From Branchipolynoe longqiensis (lineage: Eukaryota > Annelida > Polychaeta > Phyllodocida > Polynoidae): a DNA stretch of 64,000 bases. The translations under genes were made by a program, and so were the position numbers. Numbering within the stretch: the first letter of the stretch is position 1; each line of letters opens with the position of its first letter. Positions 35,301 to 47,200 of the stretch are shown here, in pieces. The notes under the pieces were generated by a model that saw nothing but the letters and a program-made list of their open reading frames with translations, ran no database searches and was not told the origin of the DNA. Location: the NCBI GenBank assembly GCA_030323885.1, contig JASIRB010003231.1, positions 1-64,000 of the forward strand, read 5' to 3'.

Positions 35301-38198
35301 GAAATCCATGAACAGTGTCTACCACAAGGGTGGGATAGGTTGCACCTCTGACGCTGTACTATATATTTCATAATCGTCCAGAGACGCAGAAGCCAAGGCA
35401 GAAACGCAATGCGCTATCCGCCTCATGCCATCCCACAATACTGACTCCACTGGGATAATGTCACCGGCGGTCCCGCGCTAGCATCAGATCGCACACCGGC
35501 TTCCTCGTTAGTTAACACCGAGTCCGCTTTGGCGGTATTCAGGCTTGCCAAATGGGTTGGTACTAAGCCCTTACGGAACAACCCTGAGCGTTTTAATTGG
35601 GCTTAGCCTTCCCGTCTGTCTTTAGGGAGACGCGCTAGCTTAACCCTATCAACACCTGAGTTGTCCCTTCCCTCGTGATCAATGGCCACTACAGCCTCCG
35701 TGAGGGTTCTCCTTGTCCCAGTACATTGAATAGGCCAATGACCAAACGCAAGGCAGCGACCACACTCAAGGTCCCGAGCACGTGATCCTTTTTCGTGATG
35801 CGCCTGCGCGCAGATAACCCTGAGGGGCCACATCCCCACGTTGGGAGTCACCTGCTCGGCCACCAATTCCTTGACCCAATCCTGCACCAGATCCTTTGTG
35901 GTCGGTGGCGCACGGTAACCCCCCTCCCCCAGAGCCACCCCAGAAATCACTACCCTCACTAGCCCCCACCCACCCCCCCCAGTCGAAGCCCGAAAGTTAT
36001 TACCCTCACGGTAGCCCACCCCCAACCCCAGAACCACTCCGGAAGTTGCCACCACCGCCATCACATCTAAAAGCTGCCACCTCAACCTCAAACTCACTGT
36101 CCGACTCATCCGAGAGCCGAATACCCTCAATCACGGTTGGTCGGCCAGCATGCAGTGCCTTGGCGCAGTAATCATCGACCACTTCAAACATCTCCTCCAG
36201 AGACCACTTGCTCGCTGTTCCCCAGGATCCAAGCGCTCCACCACTTTGTTCTCCACTGCATGCTCACTTACCCCAGTGTCTCTAGCAGCTTCCCTGCCAT
36301 CCACCTGCAACTGCTGACCGTATGCATGATACGATCCATCCTGGGCAGTTTGGACACGCTTCTTCCACTGATACCAGTGTGTCATGGGATTCACTGGACG
36401 GAATTTATGAGATAATGGGGAGCAATTCCCGCATCATCGTCAAGCCATGACGTCGCCACACGTCCACACAGTCCTGCGCCGACCCATGCCTCAACAAAGG
36501 CAACAGCTGAATGAGAGCCACCTTCTCATCCCACGTATTTGACCTCATGTCCAATGTAAAGTCCCGCCACCAGATATTCCAATCCTGCTTAATACCTGTA
36601 AATGGCTTCGGACGAATCGTCGGAACACGCGCAGAACCAACCATAGGGTACCTCAAAACATTCTCATCAAGTTTCGAAGCATCCTGGTTACACAACTCCC
36701 AGTCTGACCCACCCCCAATAGAAGTACGCTCCCGGATCATATCCACTATTGCTGGATGCTCCCGGAAGAACCTCATTTCTTCTACTGAGTATTGACAGGC
36801 CGCCGACAGCCCAGGCAGTGACACAATTGGTAATGGATCCCCGTCTGAATGAGTCGGGTAAGGAGTGTCATCTCTACGTATATTTACAATAGGTTTCCAC
36901 ACATATACGGAATCCTGAACAACCCCACGCTGAAGCTGAACAGGAGCCACCCCCCGAGAATTATATTCCTGATCGGGAGAGGCCACCGGCTCCCTCGGAT
37001 GCTCGGATCTACTGCCGCCCTCCCCCTGAGAGGTTGACTGCAGATTCAGTAATCTATCTGAAGAAGCGCACCATGCGCCAGATACTGCGATTTCAGGTTA
37101 TTCAACCGCATCGCTTCAGTATCCCTAGCACAGTCCTCACCAAGTCCTAAACGCTGCTTTCTCAGCCTGAAACGCTGTGCGTTCATCAGCTAGAGCGACC
37201 AAAGCAGAATCTATGTCGCACCTTTCGGCAGCCAACAACTGTTCACATCTGAGGTTCTCTTTTTGCTTCTGAATACTCAGTGCATCTCGCATGGAAATTT
37301 CTCCAGACTGTCTGCCCCAAGCAACTTGTTGCTCTTCGATCAACAGACGGTTTGATTTCACTTCCTCAGCCGAAATGCGCCATACCTCGTTCAGATCTTC
37401 TAAATCGCGTGAAAATGAGGCTGCGTTGGGGGACTCATCCAACTCCCTTCGTTCCTGCACCATCCGGTCAAACTGGACCCGCTTCCAGGTTCTCAGGCGG
37501 CAGATGTGCATCGCTTCATGAAGCTCTACCTCTGACTACGACCCCAAAAATGTATGACCCATACCCAAATCATCCCCTAACGCTGACTTTTGCCTAGTCA
37601 TCGGCCACAGTCCCTGTATTTCAAATGTCATCGTTCCAGAAAATATATTTCCTTAGAGCTACATAATCCGATTGAAAGTTTATCTTCAAAACTAAGCTAT
37701 TTATCTCGATTTGACCCTGCAACTTAAAGATTGTGTGTGTGTGGGGGGGGGGGGGTAAATATAGAGGATGGTTCGTACGGGTCCTTGAAAACCTGCAAAG
37801 TCCTAGAGTTTGATAATTCAGGATTCCGGGCTTGGACAATTCTAGAATTTGTCTAAAGACCCTGGAAAATAAACAATTATATTTAAAGCCTATATTCGCC
37901 AACGTGCCCAAAAAGTGATGTTTGTGACCTTGTTGTCCTGCCTCTTGATTTTCATATTAAAACGATCCATATGTTCATTGTTGTTTTCATGCTTATTTAC
38001 ACTTCACATCTTACACAGTGAATCGACTATGAATACAGTCGTCTTTTGAAGTACTTTAATTTAATAAATGTCTTTAAGACGTCCTAGAATGTTGGTCCTG
38101 CAAAGTCCTGGAATTTGATATGTCGAAATGGGTATGAACCCTATAGAGCTGTGCACCCTGAGCAGCGGACCTCCCCCCCCCCCCCCCCCCCCCACCAA

Positions 38199-38239
<41 letters not shown>

Positions 38240-41200
38240 TGTGCCCAGGTCCAAGTGGCATGGTGGTATAGACTACATCACGGTTCCAGCGGCGCGGTGC
38301 ATTGTGGGATGCATCAGAGCAAAACAAACCTGCGAGAAGCACATGGCACATGCTAATACACTGGGTGCAGCTATGAAATGTGCTAGTTTCAGCTCATCTC
38401 AGCTCTTGTTTGAAACATAGAATACCAACTAAAAAAATATATATAATAAATTAAGATATTAATCTTTTATCCAGCATTGCATTTACATCAATATAATCAG
38501 CACATCTTATGCCATGTGCATTTAGATTTAGACAAATCTGGGCACTCAGACTAGTGTTAGAGCCATAGCCAGAGTCAGTTTAACTTATTTTATTCATGTT
38601 TTTATTTATATTCTATGGTTAATGACATATGTAGAAATAGAAAATGAGTAGGGTTAATCAGATATTGGTTATATATTTCTTTGAAACAAGTTTTTGTTGA
38701 CACATTTGACATTTTAATATTTAGAACAAGAATTACTTATGACTAATCAATGGTGATGTAAACATCAGCCTGTAAAGTGACTGAAATTGTATGTTTCTTA
38801 GCTCAAAATGCTTAATTGTGGAGAGTTGTATCTTAAACATATTCATTATATTATTATATTGCATCCTTCCATCCATGTTTGTGCCAAATTGTTATGTATT
38901 TCTATCTATTTTGAATAAAATGCCAGTTTTGCACTACGCATATCGGCAAACTCAATGGCCGTACGCCTTTGCTTTGCTCCCAGCACCGTTTTCAGCGCAT
39001 GCGCAGTTGGAACCGTGATGTAGTCTATTGAGTGGCGTGTGCTGGGGCTCTTCGTACAGGTGTGCTGTGTTTGGTGTTGTTAGCGGTAACTGACGGATCA
39101 CCTTTCTCAGCGAAATCACTGAGTTCAGTGAAAACTTGAGTTACTAAATCAGAGGACAAATCATGTCCACGAAAAAAACTAACTTTTAATTATTTGTTAA
39201 TCTTGAAGTCTGAATTTCAAGGCCAAAATATGTCCAAGTAGGTGCCAGACTGCACCAATTTAATCATAGGTTTACACAAATTTACTTGGGGGGGTGAGGG
39301 GGGGGCATGCTTCCAGACCCCTATAGTTTTTCAGGGATTTGTTATTTTTGTCACTGGGACCCCTGAACTGATGTGATGTGATGTGACCGTGGTGTGATGT
39401 GATGTTTTTTGTGATGTGACCTGACCAGACGGGATGTCCGAATGAGGTAGAACGTCCGTCTCCTTGCTGGTAGATCGTGGTGTAAAGTCGTCGGCTGGCA
39501 GCTGTAGTTGTGTAGGCAGGCTAAATAGGAAATCACTACAGGCAAGTAGAAGAAAGGCAGAGTATGGAGTGAAAGTTAGAGAGAGCTTGCACCCTCAGGT
39601 TTATTATTATATAGTGATTTTAGAATCCAAGATGGCCTGTCACATGACCAGATCCTCCAATCAACAGTAAGCAGTCATATCCACCAATTAACAGTAAGCA
39701 TGCTTGTATCCATGCCTTGGTTGTTTTGGCCTCACTGCCCTGTTGTGTTTGGGTGTGCACTGATCCATATCTAACAGTTGGGGGTGGGGGGGTTGTGAGA
39801 AGAGCTGCTAAGGCCCTATCACACTAACAGTAGTGCCCCTCTCACACTATCTATAGTTTTACCTCGGTACTAAGCCTCTGGCTACTCGTGGTCGAGGGAG
39901 AAGATAGCAACATCCGGGTTCACCAATTAGCATATTCCGCTCATAACGGGAGGACGTTACGAGCAGCTCATCAGTTTTTACCAAGTAATACCAAGTATCC
40001 AGAGTAAGTACAGGAACAAGAACTTACATGGGAGATTATGAATGCATATAGCACACACTGATCAACTTTTTAAGTTGTTACTTCTCATGTTAACTTAGTT
40101 ATTCATGAATTTGTGCTATTATCCAGTGCCGTAGATTCTTTGAAGGCACCTCCATTTTGTTGTTGCCGAACGGAGAGATGTTTGGCTGGAGTCAATTCAT
40201 CGTTTAGATAGATTCGGGAATATTAATAGATTTCCCAAGGTTACGGCGTACCTCCGAGTTTCATAGCATTTTCTTCAACTCGTTGGCGTAGTAGCCACGG
40301 GAGGAAGAAGTGTGTGTTACAGAGAGTGTGGGAGGGAACAGTACACTGGTCCCTACCCCTCGATTGGTTTTGGTTTTGGTTCATCCAGCCGTCGCATGGT
40401 TTATCCAGCCGTCGCACTTTCGACATACCATTAGCTTATCACGCTTGGATTAAACCGTTGTAAATACGGATTTAATGCCCACTGGTGCTACAGAGCATGT
40501 TAAAGCACTGTTCCTTGTGTTCAGTTGCTCCTTGAGTACGTACTAATAAACCTTTTGGCGACTCGAGATGGCCACGAAGCGTGGTAACAAAGGTGTACCA
40601 CACACGTAGAGCGAGGGAGATGCGACCCCTGGACTGGAATCCGCTCCGTCACGTGACCGCTCGCCTGAGGCAGGGCTGTTCAAGGCAGATGACCATGTTG
40701 TGCGGCTCATCCGTGAGCAGCTGCAACAGCTGCTCCCGAGTCCCATAAGCAAGGCCTCGGCAAAATCCCATGCCTCTCCGTCTGAACAGTCGGAGTGGGA
40801 GGTGGACTTCCATCCAAAGAAACGGAAGCGCGCCAAGAAGGACTCGTCTGAAGGAGACAAGTACTATAAGGCGAGGAATAAAGTCCGTAAAGTCAAGCGG
40901 ACTTAGAAGAAGTCCAAATTTAAGAAAAAGAAGAGGAAGTCTTCTTTATCGGATTCGTCGGCCGATTCTACGACCACCAACTCGGAGTCGGACACAAGAG
41001 CATACCGGCAAGTATGTCCAAATCACCAGCAAGGTGATGAAAAAGATAAGGGTGGAAAAGCGCAAAAAGATCAACACCTGCACCCTGATACGCAAAAACA
41101 TCAAGGGGCACTTCCACACCTTCAAGCCCGGTGAGATCATCACGAAGCTCACGGAGCAGTATACGGGGATCAAGGGGATCCCAGAGGCCACCATCAAGGA

Positions 41201-44200
41201 GATGGATGCGGACGTCACAATGAGTGACGACCGCAAGAAGTTTGAGGCGTGTTTGCACACTGTGCATAAAGGGGTCCTAGTGGCCCTGGCAGTGGTCACG
41301 CTCATAGCCAACCGCATGATGACGGACAATAAATTCACCACAATGTGTGGGGACTTGGATGCAGGAATTGCTGCGCTAACGGCGACCAGCAACTTCCTGT
41401 CGTACCGCCGGTTTGAGAATGTCTTCAAATCGGTCACGACCGACACTGGCAAAGAGGTCGCTAGGTCCAAGAAGGTGGTGGACAATGATGGCAAGGAATA
41501 CACTCTATTCCTTGCACCAAAGCCGATTAAAGGCCAGCCGCTGGACAACACGAAGATGTTTGGCGGCCAGCTTTAATACCTGTTCAAGCAGGTCGAGACC
41601 GCAGCAAAGCAGTCTAAACATCTAGATGGCAAGAAAGACAACAACACCACAAAATACAAGAAGGTCCGGTCGGATTTTCGCAGCCGGCGGACCGGTCAAT
41701 GCGGCAGCCGGTTCAGCAGCGGGAACTACGGCTATCAGGTGAGGGGAAGGGGCTAGCGGAACCAGTACGGCTGGAATGACAACAACCGCCCCTTCAGGAG
41801 GGAAACTAGTGTAAGCGGCTTTCAGGCAGGCAACATTGCCAACCATTTGAAGGCTTGGGAGCAAATTACACAAAACCAAACAATCCTTAATATTGTACAG
41901 GGGGTCACTATTCCTTTCATAGAAAACCCCGTTCAAACCAATATACCTTTTCCCTATCGTCTAGCCTTAGACGAACAGCAAGCATTAAATGAAGAAGTCA
42001 ATAAATTCTGTACTAAAGGCATTATCGAACCAGTCCAACATACTGAGGGGGAATATATTTCCAATATATTTTCCAAACCCAAACCTAATTGGGATGTGAT
42101 GATGATTCTAGATTTAACCACACTTAATAAATTGGTCGAATACAAACACTTCAAAATGTTTTCTTTAGAAACAGCTCGAGATCTAGTAACACCTAGTTCT
42201 TGGCTCGCTAGTGTTGATTTAAAAGATGCGTACTACACTATTCCAATTTATGAAGCCCACAGAAAATTCCTCAGGTTTATCTGTCAAGGACAACTGTATC
42301 AGTTTACTTGTTTGCCAAATGGCTTAGCTTGCACACCAAGATTATTTACTAAATTGTTAAAACCCATATTTTCCGAAATGGCCAAGAAAGGACATGTAAT
42401 GTTCCCTTACATTGATGATTCCTTCATTGTAGCGCAAACACAACATGATTGTCAATTAGCAATAAATGATTTATGTGACGCATTGTGTCGTGTGGGTTTT
42501 TACATACATGATACTAAATCGATACTAATACCTACAAAACATTTCAAATGCTTAAGTTTCCTTATTGATACTGAACAAATGACGATCTCGTTAACACCTG
42601 ATAAGGTAGATAAATTCAAAACTACAGCTTTGAGTTTATTAAAATTAAAAAGACCGAAAATAAGGCAAGTCGCAGTGCTTATTGGAATTATGGTAGCTTA
42701 CGCACCAGCCATATTATATGGTCAAGCACATTAAGTCCCTTGAGATAGACAAAAATTACGCATTAGTCAAAACTAAAGGTAATTTTGAAGGTCTTATGAC
42801 CATCTCCCAAGATGGTCACGAGGATATTCAATGGTGGCTAGACCACATTCATCACTCACACAATCCTATTAGGATGGGTGAACCTAACACCGTAGTCACA
42901 ACCGATGCCTCTTTGGAGGGTTGGGGGTGCCCATAGGGATCATCTCGCTACAGGAGGCCGTTGGCTACATGATGAAATAGATGATCACATAAATGTATTG
43001 GAATTACGGGCCATCTATTTAGGCTTAAGGAGTTTAGTGCAGGTGCCTAAATTCAATGTACAAGTCTTGACTGATAACACTACCGCAATGGCCTATATTC
43101 GTAACATGGGAGGCACAAAGTACAAACCATGTAATAAAATAGCAAAACAAATTTGGAATTGGGCTCAAAAACAACAAGTTTGGATTACAGTAGCACATAT
43201 CCCAGGTAGCCAGAATACATTAGCAGACACTAAAAGTCATCATTTCCATGATCATTTATCATTGAATGATAACATTTTTGACACAATTTGCCAAAAATGG
43301 GGGACCCCAGAAGTAGATCTGTTTGCCTCACGTAGAAACAAGAAAATTGATAAATATGTATCTTGGCATCCAGAGCCAGACACCTGGCAAGTTGATGCTT
43401 TCTCTATGATCAGGAATGATAAATTTGATTATATCTTTCCCCCATTCAGTCTAATCAGCAGAGTAGCCAGGAAAATCAGGCTGGACAAAACACATGCAGT
43501 GCTCATAGTGCCAGAGTGGAACACTCAACCCTGGCGAGCAGCAGTAGAATGGGGAGCGAAAGACTCTTTAAAATTCCCCAGAGGGCCACTGAACCTACAA
43601 CACCAAGGCAAAGTAACAAACCTGGGGGACGAATCCACGACACCCCTATTGGCATTCCTTTTTTAAGTAAATATTTACAAAAATTTGGATTAGATAAAAT
43701 CACCCAAAATAGGTTAATTTCCCATGTATGGAGACCAGGAACTGTCAAACTATATTCCGGGTACTTAAAGAAATGGGGCATTTATTGTTTAATACACAAA
43801 GTTAAGCCAATGGAACCATCCATTGCCCAAATAGTCCGTTTCTTACGAATGATGGAACATGACGGACTAGGTTATGGTGCCATCAATGCAGCTCATTGTG
43901 CACTATCAGTCATCCTACCAAGGATTGATGGCGAAACAATTGGTAAACACGAGGTTCTCCATTGGTTCATAAGATCTGTATATGAAAGAAACCCTCCAAA
44001 GCCAAAACATAATCGGTTTTGGGATGTCTCAGTAGTATTTAAGTTATTTCAACAATGGCCTAATAATAGACATCTAGCGGTTAAACAGCTAGGCTACAAA
44101 TTAGCGGTACTGTTACTCTTAGTGACTGGTCACAGGGGCCAAACAATTGTTGCCCTTTCACTTCAGGGCCTAGACATTGACTTGATGACAAGGAGGCCAT

Positions 44201-47200
44201 GTTTGATATGGACAAGTTATTGAAATCAAACCCTATGGGAGATCCACTCTCCTCAATTCATTTGACTAGTTTCCCACATGATAGGAAACTATGTGTAGTG
44301 TCAGCCATTAGGGCTTATATATCCAAGACAAAAGGAATACGTAATTCCAGACAGCTTTTGGTAAGCTTCATCAAGCCACACAAGGCTATCTCCAGAGACA
44401 CACTCGCCAGATGGACGATTAACGTGCTCAAGTCAGCTGGCGTCAATACACAATGCTATGCTTCGCACTCTACACAAGGTGCCATGGTCTCGAAGGCGAG
44501 ACAGTTAGGAATCTCAGTTAAGAGAATCCTGTCTCATGCCGGCTGGAAGACGGCAAGGTTGTTTGCAAAACATTACAACAAACGACTAGACAAGACAAGC
44601 GGGGTTGCAACCCACATACTCACCAACTAAGAAGATCGGGTGAGATGTAAACAGTTTTAATATGACAACTGATACATTACTATGTAATATAGCGAAAACA
44701 TTATGAGTTCCAATCATTAAGCTCATTTTTATCCTGAATAATTAGGTGAAGATTGCTGAACCCGGATGTTTCTTCCTTCTCCATAGCCCACGACTATCCG
44801 AGGCTTGTACCTCGGGAAAACAAGAGTTATCCATCATCTGTACCCAGGTAAGATTCGTATAACTATACTATATACACAATGTATATTTAATCTAACTAAA
44901 GGATCACCAGCACTACATAATACCACAATCATCTGGTCACATTACATCATTTCCCCTTTAACCAGTTCACATCACCCACCAATGTGCAATTATCGGAATA
45001 TTTTACAGTGGGTTCGAACCCTGGTCGAGTCAAACCAGTGACATAAAAATTGGTTTTGTCGCTTCCTAGCCAGGTGCTCGGCATTATTAGGACAGGGCAA
45101 GGACTGGTGTGCTCAGTGTCAGGATAATGTGACTGAGTGAGATACCAGGTCATGGTGCCGACGGCCTTTTTTCCCAGTGGGACAGCACTATATATTCGCC
45201 ATGAGTGCGCACTATCACAAGTCGGTACCCGTCCTGATATGACCTTAGATGTTGCTAGGACGTAAAGCAACTACAAACAAAGAAACAAAGCATGTGATGT
45301 GACCACGGTGTGATGTGATGTTTTTTGGTGAAGTGACCGCGGTGTGATGTGATGTTTTTTGGTGATGTGACCGCGGTGTGATGTGATGTTTTTTGGAGAT
45401 GTGACCACGGTGTGATGTGATGTTTTTTGGTGATGTGACCGCGGTGTGATGTGATGTTTTTTGGAGATGTGACCGCGGTGTGATGTGACTGCGGCTTGCC
45501 CGCCTGTTTCCGTTGTAGTCCGGGGAGAGCATCATGGTGGACGTGGCGACGGGCGGCAGCAGCACGACAGGCGAAATGGTACGTCACGGGGTGACCAGAG
45601 CCGCAGCCTCAATGTACGCCTTGCACGCGTGTCCAGCTGGGTATGACCGCAGGTGTTGTTAGAACCTAAAACCCTTGTTATTCATGCACTCGATTAAATG
45701 CGCAATGTATTTTCTGGCATAAGATCAGAGATACGGCCAAAGTTAAAAGGAGTGTGTAAAAACCATCAGTAAATTGTGTATAGAGTAAGCGCTGACTTTG
45801 GTAATGTCAAAAGACCTTTATTCTTGCATATCTAGTTACCGTATATGTCCCAGTAGAAGTATGCTACCCAACAGAAGCACGCACAAATTTGCGATCATAT
45901 TCAGCCTGAATGCACATGAAATAAGACAATCCCATTTTTATTTCAGAGGGATGACAAAAACAAATGCATGAAATAATAAACAGTGATGAATGTTAAACAA
46001 TATCTGCATTGTACATGTTAATTTGAGAGAAAAAAACATCGCAAATAATTACTATGCGCCCACGGGAAATAAATAGATGCGCATCCGTGTGTCTGCACTC
46101 GCGCAGTGCGCGTCTGTTGGCACATACGGTATGTGTGTGTGATGGACAGTGTCCTATTCCGTTTGAAGAATAACTAACACTGAGATAGCTTCAAACCCCA
46201 GGGCGCTCGCTGCTTTATTTCTCCATTACATGGTCAGAATAGAAGTGACCTGTAACTGCCCGGCTGGGTATCCTGTAACTTTCGTGGGGGGTGGGGGAGG
46301 GGGGGTGCGGGTGGTGGCCACTAGCCGTGAGTTGAAAAGCCACCGTAGATTGTTTCTGCTCGGCTATTAGCGTGCTGCCACATGTTACTTTAACGACAGA
46401 GTTCGGTAGAGCGCAGGCTTCCCATGCGGAAGGTAGGGAGTTCGAATCCGAGCTGAGTCAAAGCAATCACTTATCAAATTGATACTTGTAACTACCCAGC
46501 CTCTACCTGGCATTAACAGGATACAACAGGGACTGGTTAACTCAATAGGGCAATGTGAATGGGATATCAGGTCATGGTGCTGGCATGGTGGGCTGGTCTC
46601 CTAATGGGCAGCACTATAAAATCGCCATGAGTGTACATTGTCATAAATCGGTACTCGTCCTGATATGATCTTAGATGTTGCTAGAACGTAAAACCACATA
46701 CAGGGGTCAGCATAGTGGAGCGCTACACCGCGCAGTCGTGGGGCTGAAGGACTGCAACCTGTGCACTGGTTATGAATACTAAAAACTAAATTGGAAAGGA
46801 TAATGATTCGCCTTGCCTCATGTAGAGAGGAACTACAGTAAAACAGTCCTGGGTAGAATAAGACAGTCCTGGGTACAATAAGACAGTCCTGGGTACAATA
46901 AGACAGTCCTGGGTACAGTAAAACAGTCCTGGGTACAATAAGACAGTCCTGGGTACAATAAGACAGTCCTGGGTACAATAAGACAGTCCTGGGTACAGTA
47001 AAACAGTCCTGGGTACAATAAGACAGTCCTGGGTGCAATAAGACAGTCCTGAACTACAATAAGACAGTCCTGGGTACAATAAGACAGTCCTGGGTACAGT
47101 AAAACAGTCCTGGGTACAGTAAAACAGTCCTGGGTACAATAAGACAGTCCTGGGTACAATAAGACAGTCCTGGGTACAATAAGACAGTCCTGAACTACAA

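Larger units (their letters stand above)
39850..44830 (+). mobile_element. DIRS-like retrotransposon, nearly full length, decayed
   Basis: Inverted terminal repeats: 39861-39922 (ACCTCGGTAC...CATCCGGGTTCA) and 44757-44815 (TGAACCCGGATG...GTACCTCGG) are reverse complements with a few mismatches. Between them are gag (40568-41576), RT (41847-42734), RNase H (42718-43666) and a tyrosine recombinase (43516-44630), the order of DIRS elements, which use a recombinase instead of an integrase. Frames change at least four times and gag has two stops, so this copy cannot act alone. Confidence 0.88.
39481..45007 (+). mobile_element. 5.5 kb insertion carrying the DIRS element
   Basis: Starts TGTAAAGTCG and ends ATATTTTACA, giving TGTAAA/TTTACA inverted tips, with GTGG at both borders. 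TG..CA tips and a 4-bp duplication resemble an LTR or other integrase-type element, but no matching LTRs were found: 39481-39850 and 44830-45007 are not alike. The DIRS element occupies about 39850-44830. One composite or two successive insertions are both possible. Confidence 0.5.
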
